Of a stretch of 64,000 bases of DNA, positions 37,349 to 47,448 are shown piece after piece (position 1 is the stretch's first letter; each line of letters starts with the position of its first letter). The DNA comes from Lachnospiraceae bacterium (lineage in GTDB: Bacteria > Bacillota > Clostridia > Lachnospirales > Lachnospiraceae). The notes under the pieces are model-generated. The model did not search any database, was not told where the DNA came from, and was given only the letters and a program-made list of their open reading frames with translations. The DNA lies in the NCBI GenBank assembly GCA_017449765.1, contig JAFTFE010000134.1, forward strand, positions 1 to 64,000, given 5' to 3'. Position numbers and translations under genes: made by a program.

Positions 37349-38564
37349 CTTCCATACTTTCTCCTTGATTAATAATAGTAAGCTCAGACGGAACCCCTAT
37401 AAGCTCTTTTGTTATAATTGTTCCCTCTGCCACGCATTCTGTATCACTAATTGTTATTTTAACATTATTTTCAAGTATTTCTACCCCTTTTTTATTAAAA
37501 TTCGATATATATTCATTTAATCTCAGATAAGCTTTATCTTCTGCCTCAGAATTGGAATATTTTTTTAATACCGGTTCATATTCCTTTACCTCATTTGTTT
37601 TTAAAGATATCGGCAGATAAAAAGAATCAAAAAGCTTTAATTTATTATCTTCTTCAACCATATCATAGTTATTGTATTCGTTCTTTGGCTTAAACGGCAT
37701 AAATGTATTGTAAAATACAGTAAGTCCATAATATTTTTTTGAATTTCCCGTATACTCTTTTTCATAATAATCAAGAGAAAAAATATCCTTATAGTCATAA
37801 GAACATATTGCATAGATTTCTCCGTTTGCAGGAACATATGAAGTCTCAATTAATTCATCATAATCATTATATAGGTTAATTGCCCCAGTTATAAGTATAT
37901 CACCTTTTTTTACCTCATCACCTTTATTTACAACTCTGGTTCCCGACTCAAGTACAATATCCGTTACAATTCCTGATTTCATTGCAATTATATTACATGG
38001 AGATGTATTCTCCTTAATCATTTCGGGTGAAATTGTTTCATTTATACTTATGTTTAGCCTTGTGCCTTTAAGTTCACAGCTTATCCATGCTATATTATCA
38101 TATTTTTCACGTAGTTTTCTCTCTAATCCGGCACAGTCTATTTTTTTCTTTGGAGTACCGGCCTTTATATCAAACTCCTCCAGATCACGTAAAATCTGCT
38201 CCTTTGTATAGATATTCTCTCCGTCTACATTTATATCCCATATAAAAAAAGAAAAAGAATATATGGCAAGGATGAAAAGAATAAGTCCCAGTGCAAAAAG
38301 CTTGCGTTTTTTATATCTGTAAAATAAATATGGCAGACCACGTTTGTCTTCCACACTGATTTTAACAGTGGTTTTTTCAACATAGTCTGTCATTTTATTA
38401 TATGAATTTTTAGAAATGCAAGCTTCCGAATAATCCTCCTTTTCACATATATTCCACATATCAAGATTATTTTTCACACACAGATTTATAAACCTGCTAC
38501 GTGATATACCTGTTATTTTAATGATAAGATATCCTTTTAGCCAGATTAATATTTTTTTGAACAT
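37335..38564 (-). CDS. yqfD: Sporulation membrane protein YqfD
   Basis: A 409-residue protein of the YqfD family, in Bacillus a mother-cell sporulation gene. One transmembrane helix (about 88-108) is followed by a POTRA-like segment (IWDINVDGENIYTKEQILRDL) and VNKGDEVKKGDILITG, characteristic of the family. The ATG at 38564 follows AAGGTGA; the GTG at 38573 is part of that site. Neighbours yqfC and phoH confirm identity. Its presence suggests an endospore-forming lineage. Confidence 0.9.
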   Translation of the reverse strand: MFKKILIWLKGYLIIKITGISRSRFINLCVKNNLDMWNICEKEDYSEACISKNSYNKMTDYVEKTTVKISVEDKRGLPYLFYRYKKRKLFALGLILFILAIYSFSFFIWDINVDGENIYTKEQILRDLEEFDIKAGTPKKKIDCAGLERKLREKYDNIAWISCELKGTRLNISINETISPEMIKENTSPCNIIAMKSGIVTDIVLESGTRVVNKGDEVKKGDILITGAINLYNDYDELIETSYVPANGEIYAICSYDYKDIFSLDYYEKEYTGNSKKYYGLTVFYNTFMPFKPKNEYNNYDMVEEDNKLKLFDSFYLPISLKTNEVKEYEPVLKKYSNSEAEDKAYLRLNEYISNFNKKGVEILENNVKITISDTECVAEGTIITKELIGVPSELTIINQGESMEDGIY

Positions 38565-38645
38565 TGGAATCACCTTATAAAGTTTTTTATATTTTATGAA
38601 AAAAAAGAATAAATAAGACCAATGATAAAGATAATCATTTTAAAC

Positions 38646-38846
38646 TTATGTCCATTCAAGACATAATATTACACCGCTTATAATCATCTTAATTTCCGAA
38701 AATGAATCTATCTGTAAGTTTTTACCTTTTATATTTAAGACCTTATCCCTGCATCTAATACACATATGTTCGGAATTGAAATTGATTATATTTTTATAAC
38801 CATCTATATGTACGGTTTTATCATCATATAATACAACCTGAGTCAT
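38646..38846 (-). CDS. yqfC: YabP/YqfC-family sporulation protein
   Basis: A 66-residue beta-rich protein with the YabP/YqfC pattern: KTVHIDGYKNIINFNSE followed by VLNIKGKNLQIDSFSEIKM and a final I-S-G segment. Compared with the usual 90 or so residues it is short at the N-terminus. The second ATG (38846) is chosen because GGAG lies eight bases ahead of it. The gene next door is yqfD, the standard pair. Confidence 0.8.
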   Translation of the reverse strand: MTQVVLYDDKTVHIDGYKNIINFNSEHMCIRCRDKVLNIKGKNLQIDSFSEIKMIISGVILCLEWT

Positions 38847-38903
38847 ATACATAACTCCGTTTTTTTTAATTCTATGAGTTACAGATTGAAAATATGAATT
38901 CTG

Positions 38904-38938
38904 AAAAAAAATCGAGCAAGTACTTTACCTGCTCGATT
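38904..38938 (-). terminator. Terminator downstream of rpsU
   Basis: Stem of 13 pairs with one mismatch (AATCGAGCA with TGCTCGATT as the outer nine) and a short loop, followed on the minus strand by a run of T. It lies between rpsU and yqfC and would separate or attenuate their expression. Confidence 0.8.
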
Positions 38939-38961
38939 ATATATAATAAATATAATAATAT

Positions 38962-39138
38962 TTATTTATACTTGCGTTTTCTTGCCGCTTCTGATTTCTT
39001 CTTGCGCTTAACGCTTGGTTTCTCGTAATGTTCTCTCTTACGAATCTCCTGCTGAATACCTGCCTTAGCACAGTTTCTCTTGAATCTGCGTAATGCGCTA
39101 TCCAAAGTTTCGTTCTCTTTTACAATTACATTTGACAT
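38962..39138 (-). CDS. rpsU: 30S ribosomal protein S21
   Basis: Small basic ribosomal protein of 58 residues: [19 protein letters not shown], then [20 protein letters not shown] and a Lys/Arg-rich tail. The frame is open further upstream but this ATG matches the family start, with GAGGTTGAGG ahead. It has its own promoter and terminator. In Bacillus rpsU also lies upstream of the yqfC-yqfD region. Confidence 0.96.
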   Translation of the reverse strand: MSNVIVKENETLDSALRRFKRNCAKAGIQQEIRKREHYEKPSVKRKKKSEAARKRKYK

Positions 39139-39224
39139 TCTATCCTCAACCTCCCTCCAGTTGTAAAATCTCTTATGTTCGTGCTGTAACAACTGTTTGG
39201 GTATTTCCAAATCGCACAAAAGTT

Positions 39225-39252
39225 ATTATAACACAATATATTATTTCGTCAA
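39225..39252 (-). promoter_or_regulatory. rpsU promoter
   Basis: On the minus strand TTGACG (39247-39252), a 16-base spacer and a perfect TATAAT (39225-39230). It gives a 5' untranslated region of roughly 80 bases before rpsU. Confidence 0.75.
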
Positions 39253-39304
39253 CCAAAAAATGAAATTTATTGTAAAAATATTCCAATTTTTTCTATTTTT
39301 TACA

Positions 39305-40675
39305 TTATTTAGGTGTTATTGTGAAATAATCGCCCTCCTGAACATAATCAAAGCTGCCTTTTGCAGTAACAACTTCAATTACATGGTCTTTGGCATAATT
39401 AATCCTCTGCCAGTCATAATCAGAAAGAAACGAAAAAGAGTCCTGATTATTGTATGCTTCAAGAACAGGTACGACTCCAATAGTCGAATCCGTCCAATAT
39501 ACATAGGTAGGATAAACCTTTATATCAGTTACGGAATTAACGGGTTCATTATCCACGTATTCTTTCTTAAATGTAAAATCCGTTATCATACCTAAATCTT
39601 TATTAACACCGTCATATCTTTGACTTGAAATAAAATTACCATAAGAATAAACTACATATCCGGTTCTTGTCGAACCATCCGGATTGGTTATTGTCCTAAC
39701 ATCTATAGGCTCAACCACGTGAGGATGACCACCAAATATAACATCTGCTCCCGCTTCAAATAATCCGTCAACCACCATCTCCTGCCATGAATCTGGCACT
39801 TCTGTATATTCTGTACCGAAATGGATTAACGGACATACAAAATCTACTCCTGCAGCATCTAAATCTCTTACTTTCTGATACATTTCTTCTAATTTATCGT
39901 CTCTGTAGGTTTCAAGAGTATTTATACACCAAGGTCTTTCACTTGGTACAGGAAGACCGTTGGTTCCATAGGTATATGCCACAAAACCGAAGGTTATTCC
40001 ATTTATCTCAATTATGCATTGCTTTTCATTATCTTCCTCTGTCTTAAATGTTCCAGTATGTTCGAAACCAATGGAATCAAGATAATCAATCGTTGCATAT
40101 ATTCCGTCTTCCCATGAATCAAGGGAGTGATTATTTGCTGTTTGTAAAAAATCAATTCCTATATCCTGTAATGTGTCTGCCAGACACTCGGGAGATGAAA
40201 ACATAGGATAACCGGAATACCCCAATATATCTGTCATTGCACCGTTATTTCTGCCGGGTAAGGTTGTTTCAAGATTCGCAATTGTATAATCTGCATGTGA
40301 CAGGTATTTTTCCACATATACAAAGCCGTCTGATACATCAAACGAATCCGTGTCTTTGTCATAGCTTCTCTCAATCTGCCATTCATGCATCATAACATCC
40401 CCTATAATTGTCAATGTCACTTCTTTTGGAGGAGACTGTATGTCTAAGTCCGCAGAAACAATCATAGGAGGTTTTGATATATTAATAGTATTATTTTCGG
40501 GTGAATTATCTTCAATATTATGCATTATGAACATTCCACCCCAGATAGCACACACAATTAAAATCATAAAAAATATAAATGTCATTGCTACCTTAATTCT
40601 ATGACGTTTTTTTCTTAATCGAATCCTCTCTTTTCTTAATTCACTAACTCTTTTTTGCTTTTCATCATTTGCCAT
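39305..40675 (-). CDS. CapA-family (poly-gamma-glutamate synthesis type) metallophosphatase-like protein
   Basis: A 456-residue protein with one N-terminal transmembrane helix (about 28-50) and an extracellular PGA_cap domain. Motifs include TLTIIGDVMMHEWQ, the metal-site NLETTLPGR, LQTANNHSLD and VIFGGHPHVVEPID followed by VVYSYGNFISSQ. In capsule-forming Bacillus CapA helps export poly-gamma-glutamate; here no capBC genes are present, so the role is open. The ribosome site lies within the end of alaS, six bases upstream. Confidence 0.88.
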   Translation of the reverse strand: MANDEKQKRVSELRKERIRLRKKRHRIKVAMTFIFFMILIVCAIWGGMFIMHNIEDNSPENNTINISKPPMIVSADLDIQSPPKEVTLTIIGDVMMHEWQIERSYDKDTDSFDVSDGFVYVEKYLSHADYTIANLETTLPGRNNGAMTDILGYSGYPMFSSPECLADTLQDIGIDFLQTANNHSLDSWEDGIYATIDYLDSIGFEHTGTFKTEEDNEKQCIIEINGITFGFVAYTYGTNGLPVPSERPWCINTLETYRDDKLEEMYQKVRDLDAAGVDFVCPLIHFGTEYTEVPDSWQEMVVDGLFEAGADVIFGGHPHVVEPIDVRTITNPDGSTRTGYVVYSYGNFISSQRYDGVNKDLGMITDFTFKKEYVDNEPVNSVTDIKVYPTYVYWTDSTIGVVPVLEAYNNQDSFSFLSDYDWQRINYAKDHVIEVVTAKGSFDYVQEGDYFTITPK

Positions 40676-40681
40676 TTAAAA

Positions 40682-43327
40682 CTACTCTCCCGAAAGCTGT
40701 GATTTAGCTTCTTTAATGCCCGCATTTAATGCTTCAGCTATACCTGAAGGATTTTTACCGCCTGCCTGTGCCATATTAGGACGTCCTCCACCGCCTCCGC
40801 CTATAAATGAGGCAATATTTTTAACGATATTACCTGCATGCGCCCCGGCTTTGACGGCATCATCTGTTGCCATTACAATAAGATTAACCTTATCGCCGCA
40901 ATCTGAGGCAAGTATCAATACACCGGAATTAATCTTAGCTTTCATATCATCACCAAGATTTCTAAGTGCATTCATATCAACATCCTTGACAGATATAGGT
41001 AATATCTTATACTCTCCACATTCTTCCATGTTATCCATTACTCCGTTTACGGATTCCTTAGCCATCTTATCCTTAAGCTTCTGATTCTCGGATTGAAGAG
41101 TTTTTATTTCTGATAACATCGACTCTATCTTATCTTTTAATTTTGATGGTTCTGTCTTGGCTGCTTTGGCAGCATCAAGTATTTCTTCTTCAAGATTTTT
41201 GTAATATTCAAATGCTCCTTTAGAAGTAAGAGCTTCAATACGTCTTACACCTGCTGCAACGCCTGCCTCTGATACAATCTTGAATGTATTTATAGTTCCC
41301 GTGCTTGGAACATGGGTACCACCGCAAAGCTCTTTTGAAAAATCTCCTATACTAACGACACGTACTGATTCACCGTATTTTTCACCAAATAACGCCATTG
41401 CACCTGTCTTTTTTGCATCTTCAAGACTCATAACATCGGTTGTAACTTCAATGTCTTTTTCTATCTCTGCATTTACTATCTCTTCGACTTTGGCAATTTC
41501 TTCCTTGGTCATAGGCTTGTTATGTGTGAAGTCAAATCTTAACCTGTCCATAGCTACATATGAACCTGCCTGTTCAACATGATTACCGAGTACAAGTTTA
41601 AGAGCCTTCTGCAAAAGATGTGTAGCTGAGTGATTTCTGCAGGTTAGAGTCCTCTGTGTTTCATCTACTGATAGTTTAACTTCGCTTCCAACCTTGAAAT
41701 ATCCGCTCTTTACATATCCGATATGAGCAGTTTTTCCTCCTACAACTTTAATCGTATCCTGAACTGCAAATGCTCCTGTTTCGGATGTAATTACACCCGA
41801 CTCTCCGCATTGTCCGCCCATAGTGGCATAAAATGGTGTACCGGCTACAAATATCGAACCATTTTCTCCTTCTCTCAATTCCTTTACAACTTCTGTTTCA
41901 GTAGTAAGAGCATTAATTTTAGAATTATGAACTAAGGTATTATAGCCTACAAATACATTATCTATACCGAGTGGTATCTGCTCATATACAGTAGCATCAG
42001 CCCCCATATAATTAGTGGTTTTTCTTGCAGAACGAGCTCTGTTCTTTTGTTCATCCATACAGATATTAAAACCACTCTCATCTACAGTAATTCCTGCTTC
42101 TTCGAGTATTTCTTTTGTCAAATCAAGAGGGAATCCATAGGTATCATAAAGTTTAAATGCTTTATCACCTGATAATACTTTATCGCCGCTTTTCTTCATC
42201 TCATCTGTATATACATTTAAGATAGAAAGTCCCTGATCTATAGTTTTATTAAAATTTTCTTCCTCAGTATTTAATGTTGCAAAGATATGTTCTTTCTTTT
42301 CTTCAAGTTCAGGATAGGCATCTTTTGAGCATTCTATAACAGTCTTTGACAGCTCGGCCAAGAAAGAATCCGTAATACCAAGCAGTCTGCCATGTCTTGC
42401 AGCACGTCTTAAAAGTCTTCTTAATACATATCCACGACCTTCGTTAGAAGGAAGAATACCATCAGATGTCATAAAGGTTACGGAACGTATATGATCAGTA
42501 ATAAGTCTGATTGATATATCTTTTTTCTCATCCTCTTTATATGAGGTATGTGCCATTTCACATACCTTATCTCTTAAAGCCTTGATAGTATCAACATCGA
42601 ATATTGAGTCCACATCCTGTACAACTACAGCCAGACGCTCAAGCCCCATACCTGTATCTATGTTTTTATTTTCAAGCAATGTATAGTTGCCCTTGCCATC
42701 ATTTTCAAACTGGGTAAATACATTGTTCCACACTTCCATATATCTGTCACAATCACATCCGACAGTACATGTTGGTTTGCCACATCCGTATTTTTCACCC
42801 CTGTCATAGTATATCTCCGAACAAGGACCACAAGGACCTGCACCATGCTCCCAGAAATTATCTTCTTTACCGAACTTGTATATCCTGTCAGCCGGTATAC
42901 CAACTTCCTTGTTCCATATATCAAACGCCTCATCATCATCAAGATAAACCGAAGGATATAATCTGTCGGCATCAAGTCCGACAACTTCAGTTAAGAATTC
43001 CCAGCTCCAGCTTATAGCCTCATGCTTAAAATAATCTCCAAACGAAAAATTACCAAGCATTTCAAAAAATGTACCATGTCTTGCCGTCTTTCCGACATTT
43101 TCTATATCTCCGGTTCTTATACACTTCTGACATGTGGTTACACGTCTCCTCGGTGGGATCTCCTGACCGGTAAAATAAGGCTTAAGCGGTGCCATACCCG
43201 CATTAATAAGAAGTAAACTCTTATCATTATGAGGTATGAGCGAAAAGCTCTTCATCTTAAGATGTCCCTTGCTTTCAAAAAAATCAAGATACATTTTTCT
43301 AAGTTCATTAACTCCATATTTGTTCAC
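40682..43327 (-). CDS. alaS: Alanyl-tRNA synthetase
   Basis: Class II synthetase of 881 residues charging tRNA-Ala, with an editing domain. The N-terminal catalytic core shows LINAGMAPLKPYFTG and RRVTTCQKCIRTGDIENVG; the editing site has HSATHLLQKALK and the Cys/His segment LCGGTHVPSTG. The C-Ala part ends in FIGGGGGGRPNMAQAGG. The start is GTG at 43327: GGAGGA lies seven bases ahead, and the in-frame TTG at 43342 is part of that site. No T-box leader is seen upstream; alaS follows the histidine genes and a small ORF. Confidence 0.97.
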   Translation of the reverse strand: MNKYGVNELRKMYLDFFESKGHLKMKSFSLIPHNDKSLLLINAGMAPLKPYFTGQEIPPRRRVTTCQKCIRTGDIENVGKTARHGTFFEMLGNFSFGDYFKHEAISWSWEFLTEVVGLDADRLYPSVYLDDDEAFDIWNKEVGIPADRIYKFGKEDNFWEHGAGPCGPCSEIYYDRGEKYGCGKPTCTVGCDCDRYMEVWNNVFTQFENDGKGNYTLLENKNIDTGMGLERLAVVVQDVDSIFDVDTIKALRDKVCEMAHTSYKEDEKKDISIRLITDHIRSVTFMTSDGILPSNEGRGYVLRRLLRRAARHGRLLGITDSFLAELSKTVIECSKDAYPELEEKKEHIFATLNTEEENFNKTIDQGLSILNVYTDEMKKSGDKVLSGDKAFKLYDTYGFPLDLTKEILEEAGITVDESGFNICMDEQKNRARSARKTTNYMGADATVYEQIPLGIDNVFVGYNTLVHNSKINALTTETEVVKELREGENGSIFVAGTPFYATMGGQCGESGVITSETGAFAVQDTIKVVGGKTAHIGYVKSGYFKVGSEVKLSVDETQRTLTCRNHSATHLLQKALKLVLGNHVEQAGSYVAMDRLRFDFTHNKPMTKEEIAKVEEIVNAEIEKDIEVTTDVMSLEDAKKTGAMALFGEKYGESVRVVSIGDFSKELCGGTHVPSTGTINTFKIVSEAGVAAGVRRIEALTSKGAFEYYKNLEEEILDAAKAAKTEPSKLKDKIESMLSEIKTLQSENQKLKDKMAKESVNGVMDNMEECGEYKILPISVKDVDMNALRNLGDDMKAKINSGVLILASDCGDKVNLIVMATDDAVKAGAHAGNIVKNIASFIGGGGGGRPNMAQAGGKNPSGIAEALNAGIKEAKSQLSGE

Positions 43328-43356
43328 GATTACATCCTCCAAAAGGGTAAATTTCT

Positions 43357-43500
43357 TTATTCGTTACTGCTTTCCGAAGCAGTTTTCTCATCTTTTCTTT
43401 TTCTTAATATCTTACCGACCGATATGCCGCAAAATGCGCATATAATCATTAAGATAAATTTAAAAACATAACCAACTATCTCTGTAGCCAAAGCACTCAT
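43357..43500 (-). CDS. Small single-TM membrane protein (47 aa)
   Basis: Short ORF with a strong GGAGGT ribosome site eight bases ahead of its ATG. It encodes MSALATEIVGYVFKF, a hydrophobic helix (about residues 8-29, ILMIICAFCG), then a charged tail KILRKRKDEK and ASESSNE. It sits tightly between hisIE and alaS on the same strand. The family is not recognised; the ribosome site, membrane helix and spacing are the reasons to call it a gene. Confidence 0.65.
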   Translation of the reverse strand: MSALATEIVGYVFKFILMIICAFCGISVGKILRKRKDEKTASESSNE

Positions 43501-43515
43501 AAATATACCTCCGTT

Positions 43516-44778
43516 TTATCTTCTATCTGCGAGTTCCTTTATAACCTCATCCCATGAGACACCTCTTTCAACCATCACAACCATAAGATGATACATAAAA
43601 TCTGCTATCTCATATTTTATCTCCTCTGTATCGGGATTTTTTGCAGCAATAACTATCTCTGTAGCTTCCTCACCTAATTTCTTAAGCATCTTGTCTATAC
43701 CTTTATCAAAAAGATAATTTGTATAGGAGCCTTCTTTTGGATTATCACGTCTATTCACAATGATATCATATTCCTCTTGAAATACTTTTAACGGATTTGT
43801 GGCATTATATTCCTTTTTAACTAAGTCAGTAAAGAAGCACGTAGGACTCCCTGTATGGCATGCCGGACCGATCTGTGATACTTTAGCAAGTATTGTATCA
43901 TTATCACAGTCAATGGTAAGCGCCTTAACGAATTGGAAATGTCCGCTTGTTTCCCCCTTTGTCCAAAGAGTTTTTCTGCTTCTGGAATAATACGTCATAC
44001 GCCCTGTTTTTATAGTTTTATCAAAAGCTTCTTTATTCATATAAGCAAGCATAAGCACTTCAGAAGTTTTATAATGCTGTACAATAACAGGTATCAGTCC
44101 ATCTGAATTAAGTTTAAATGAATCAAAATTCAAAGAACTTTCAAAAAGATTTACTGATATATTATTAGCTTTACATTCCTGTTTAATCTCCATTACGTCA
44201 TGCTGCTTTAAATTATACAGACTTATGGTTTCGGCATTTGTTGACTTAAGCATTTCAGATATTTCCGCAGGACTGGTTGAATATGTAGATGCAATGACAG
44301 GCAGCCCTACTTCATTTCTAATCTTCTTAACAAGCTCTATGTAATTATCCACTTTATTGTTATGAATAAGAAGCAACTCTCCTGCTCCGGCTTTCTTCAG
44401 CTCTTTACCGTATTCAACAGGCTTTTCACACTCTGATAAGTCTATTGTTACAATAATTCTCTCAGCGCCAAATCTGTCAGATGCCTCTTTTACTATATTG
44501 ATATCCTCTAAAGGAGCACTTTTCATACATACCTTAGATGCACCTGCGTATAGGAGCTTTTTAATATCTTCAAGTCTTCTGACACCGCCGCAGGCAACTA
44601 AAGGAACGTCAACCTGTCTGGTAATTTCCTTTATTGTTGCTATATTTTTATCTATATCTTCCCTTGCACACGAGCTGTCAAAAAAGGCTATTTCATCAGC
44701 TCCGGCATCGTTATAAAACAATGCTTCCTCTATTGGATTGTCCAATGAAAGACATGGGATTATCTTTTTGTATTCCAT
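43516..44778 (-). CDS. hisIE: HisIE fused to an N-terminal HisF-like domain
   Basis: A 420-residue, three-part histidine enzyme. Residues 1-215 or so form a HisA/HisF-like barrel ([45 protein letters not shown]). Next is the PRA-CH domain HisI (about 220-315, with [20 protein letters not shown] and CHTGSPTCF metal/active site). Last is the PRA-PH domain HisE (about 330-420, [15 protein letters not shown]). HisI and HisE do the third and second steps. The barrel lacks the first catalytic Asp of HisF (CLS in place of CLD) and the D-G-x-V-V-K-G loop, so it is probably not an active cyclase. AGGAGG precedes the start. Confidence 0.92.
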   Translation of the reverse strand: MEYKKIIPCLSLDNPIEEALFYNDAGADEIAFFDSSCAREDIDKNIATIKEITRQVDVPLVACGGVRRLEDIKKLLYAGASKVCMKSAPLEDINIVKEASDRFGAERIIVTIDLSECEKPVEYGKELKKAGAGELLLIHNNKVDNYIELVKKIRNEVGLPVIASTYSTSPAEISEMLKSTNAETISLYNLKQHDVMEIKQECKANNISVNLFESSLNFDSFKLNSDGLIPVIVQHYKTSEVLMLAYMNKEAFDKTIKTGRMTYYSRSRKTLWTKGETSGHFQFVKALTIDCDNDTILAKVSQIGPACHTGSPTCFFTDLVKKEYNATNPLKVFQEEYDIIVNRRDNPKEGSYTNYLFDKGIDKMLKKLGEEATEIVIAAKNPDTEEIKYEIADFMYHLMVVMVERGVSWDEVIKELADRR

Positions 44779-44787
44779 ATACTCCTC

Positions 44788-45381
44788 CTATAAGCTTCCC
44801 TTGGTAGAAAGTATTTTTCCGTCGAGTCTGTCGTTAAAACGCGTTGCTATATCAAGCGACTTAGCGAAAGCCTTAAACGCCGCCTCTATAATATGATGAT
44901 TATTCTCGCCGGAAATCTGTTTCAGATGTATATTCATTCCGGCACTGTAAGAGATCGCATAAAAAAATTCCTTAACCATCTCGGTATCCATATATCCGAC
45001 TTTTTCCGTTGTAAGCGTCAGGTCATATGAAAGATAAGGCCGGCCTGATAAATCCACAGCACACAAAATTAGTGCATCATCCATAGGAAGTAAGAATGAT
45101 CCAAATCTCTCTATCCCCTGCTTATCCCCCACTGCCTTGGCTATAGCCTGCCCCAAGACTATACCTGTATCTTCAATGGTATGGTGTGAATCAACAATAA
45201 TATCTCCTATGGCTTTTACATTGAGATTAAAAAAACCATGTCTCGCAAAGCTTTGTAGCATGTGATCGAAAAAGCCTATACCGGTATCTATTTCCGCATC
45301 TCCGGTGCCATCTAAATCAAGCGTAAGCTTTATATCAGTTTCATTTGTTTTTCTTGATATTTCTGCAATTCTTTCTGACAT
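44788..45381 (-). CDS. hisB: Imidazoleglycerol-phosphate dehydratase
   Basis: Dehydrates imidazole-glycerol phosphate to imidazole-acetol phosphate. In 197 residues the manganese-binding signatures are GFFDHMLQSFARHG, DSHHTIEDTGIVLGQA and SGENNHHIIEAAFKAFAKSL. It is the single-function form, without the phosphatase domain of enteric HisB. The second ATG (45381) has AAGGAG eight bases ahead and is preferred over the first at 45390. Confidence 0.95.
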   Translation of the reverse strand: MSERIAEISRKTNETDIKLTLDLDGTGDAEIDTGIGFFDHMLQSFARHGFFNLNVKAIGDIIVDSHHTIEDTGIVLGQAIAKAVGDKQGIERFGSFLLPMDDALILCAVDLSGRPYLSYDLTLTTEKVGYMDTEMVKEFFYAISYSAGMNIHLKQISGENNHHIIEAAFKAFAKSLDIATRFNDRLDGKILSTKGSL

Positions 45382-45433
45382 ACCATTCACTCCTTCTTAA
45401 AACAATTAAAATATTATAACATAAATATTGATT

Positions 45434-46723
45434 TTATTCAAATCTTACTCTTATTGAGTTTGCGTGGGCGGTAAGCTGCTCGGCATTGGCAAAATCAATT
45501 ATGTCCTGCGAAACAGGTTTTAGCGCTTCCTGTGAGTAGTATATTATGCTTGATTTCTTGACAAAGTCGTCTACACTAAGCGGTGAGAAGAATTTTGCCG
45601 TTCCATTCGTAGGAAGTACGTGGTTAGGACCTGCAAAATAATCTCCCAAAGGCTCTGATGAATATTCTCCCAGGAATATTGCACCGGCATTCTTTATCCT
45701 TGTCATTATATCAAAAGGATTCTTTGTTACTATCTCAAGGTGCTCGCTGGCTATATCATTAGCCGTCTCAATAGCTTCTTCCATTGAAGCCGCAACAAGT
45801 ATATATCCGTAATTATCAACCGATTTTCTTATTATTTCTTTTCTCTCAAGTACTTCAATAAATTTCTCTGCCTCATCAGATACTTTCTCTGCAAGCTCAT
45901 CTGAAGTTGTTATAAGTATGCAGGAAGCCATCTCATCATGCTCTGCCTGTGACAGTAAATCAGCAGCTACATATCTTGGATTAGCTGTCTCATCTGCTAT
46001 AACCATAACCTCACTTGGTCCGGCAACAGAATCTATGCTTACATGTCCGAATACCGTACGCTTAGCCAATGCTACGAAAATATTTCCCGGTCCAACTATC
46101 TTATCAACCTTCGGTATACTTTCCGTACCGTAAGCAAGTGCGGCTATAGCCTGAGCTCCTCCTGCTTTAAATATAGTATCAACACCTGCCTCATTTGCAG
46201 CAACAAGGGTAGTCGAATAAACCTTACCGGAAGCATCGCAAGGAGTGGTCATTATTATATCTCCTACTCCCGCTACCTTAGCAGGTATTACATTCATAAG
46301 TACAGAAGAAGGATATACAGCCTTACCGCCCGGCACATAAACTCCGACCTTTCCTATAGGTGTAACCTTCTGTCCTAACAGTGTACCGTTATCGGATGAG
46401 TCAAACCAACTGTATGTTTTTTGCTTTTCATGAAATGTTCTGATATTTACGATAGCTTTTCTGATTATCTTGAGTAAGTTTTCATCCACCTCTTTATAGG
46501 CTGCATCTATTTCTTCCTTTGTTACCTTAACATTAGAAGAATCTATCTTTGCTTTATCAAATTTTTCGGTATATTTAAATAAAGCCTCATCCTTATTTAT
46601 ATGTACATCCTCAACTATATCTTTTACAATCTTTTCATATTCACCATAATTATCGGGACTTCTCTTAAGCAGATTGCTTAGTATGTCTTTCTTAGTTTCG
46701 CTTGTAAGTTTTATAATTCTCAT
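45434..46723 (-). CDS. hisD: Histidinol dehydrogenase
   Basis: Zinc/NAD enzyme for the last two oxidations of histidine synthesis, 429 residues. Conserved segments are PIGKVGVYVPGGKAVYPSS, VDKIVGPGNIFVALAKR, IDSVAGPSEVMVIAD, LLSQAEHDEMASCILIT (zinc ligands), YFAGPNHVLPTNGTAKF and the closing ANAEQLTAHANS. GGAGGA precedes the ATG. Confidence 0.97.
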   Translation of the reverse strand: MRIIKLTSETKKDILSNLLKRSPDNYGEYEKIVKDIVEDVHINKDEALFKYTEKFDKAKIDSSNVKVTKEEIDAAYKEVDENLLKIIRKAIVNIRTFHEKQKTYSWFDSSDNGTLLGQKVTPIGKVGVYVPGGKAVYPSSVLMNVIPAKVAGVGDIIMTTPCDASGKVYSTTLVAANEAGVDTIFKAGGAQAIAALAYGTESIPKVDKIVGPGNIFVALAKRTVFGHVSIDSVAGPSEVMVIADETANPRYVAADLLSQAEHDEMASCILITTSDELAEKVSDEAEKFIEVLERKEIIRKSVDNYGYILVAASMEEAIETANDIASEHLEIVTKNPFDIMTRIKNAGAIFLGEYSSEPLGDYFAGPNHVLPTNGTAKFFSPLSVDDFVKKSSIIYYSQEALKPVSQDIIDFANAEQLTAHANSIRVRFE

Positions 46724-46753
46724 ATTGTTCCTCCGTATCTAATGAAAAAGCTA

Positions 46754-47401
46754 TTAATTATTCTCATTAATAAGTCTGTTCAGATCATCAAGTATCTTCC
46801 TGATTCTCTCATGTTCCATCTTTAGACTCACCTGATTAACCACTACACGTGCGGACAACGGACAGATTTCTTCCAAAACTTCGAGTCCGTTTTCCCGAAG
46901 TGTGGAACCCGTCTCAACTATATCTACGATAACCTCTGCCAAGTCAACAATCGGCGCAAGCTCGACTGAACCATTGAGTTTAATAATCTCAACTGTCTGG
47001 TTTTTCTTGTTGTTAAAATAATCCTGTGCAATATTAGGATATTTACTTGCAACCCTTATTATCTCATTCTTGCTTAGAAGTTCCTTCGCTGAAGCAGGTC
47101 CGCACACACACATACGGCATTTGCCAAAGCCTAAATCCATAACCTCATATAGATTTCTGCCTTCTTCAAGTATCGTATCCTTACCAACCACGCCAACATC
47201 TGCAGCTCCGTACTCAACATATGTAGGCACATCCGATGCCTTTGCAAGAAAGAACTTTATCTTATGTTCTTCGTTGGTAAATATAAGTTTTCTTGTATCA
47301 GGGTTTTTTACCTCCTCACAGGTAATCCCCATCTGTTCAAACAGTTCTAAAGTTTTCTTAGCAAGTCTGCCCTTCGCAAGAGCAAAAGTCAAATATCTCA
47401 T
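46754..47401 (-). CDS. hisG: ATP phosphoribosyltransferase, short catalytic form
   Basis: First step of histidine synthesis. The 215 residues represent the short HisG that lacks the C-terminal regulatory domain and needs HisZ, encoded directly upstream. Motifs include [35 protein letters not shown], the PRPP loop around [20 protein letters not shown] and GSTLRENGL. The ATG at 47401 (GAGGA ahead) is chosen over the in-frame TTG at 47416. Confidence 0.95.
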   Translation of the reverse strand: MRYLTFALAKGRLAKKTLELFEQMGITCEEVKNPDTRKLIFTNEEHKIKFFLAKASDVPTYVEYGAADVGVVGKDTILEEGRNLYEVMDLGFGKCRMCVCGPASAKELLSKNEIIRVASKYPNIAQDYFNNKKNQTVEIIKLNGSVELAPIVDLAEVIVDIVETGSTLRENGLEVLEEICPLSARVVVNQVSLKMEHERIRKILDDLNRLINENN

Positions 47402-47448
47402 AATATCTATCCTCAAATATATAATTTAAAATTGTTTTTAAAAACTAT

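Noticed and set aside
43328..43515. T-box riboswitch ahead of alaS
   Set aside because: The space is taken by a small ORF and short gaps; no T-box sequence or leader terminator is visible.
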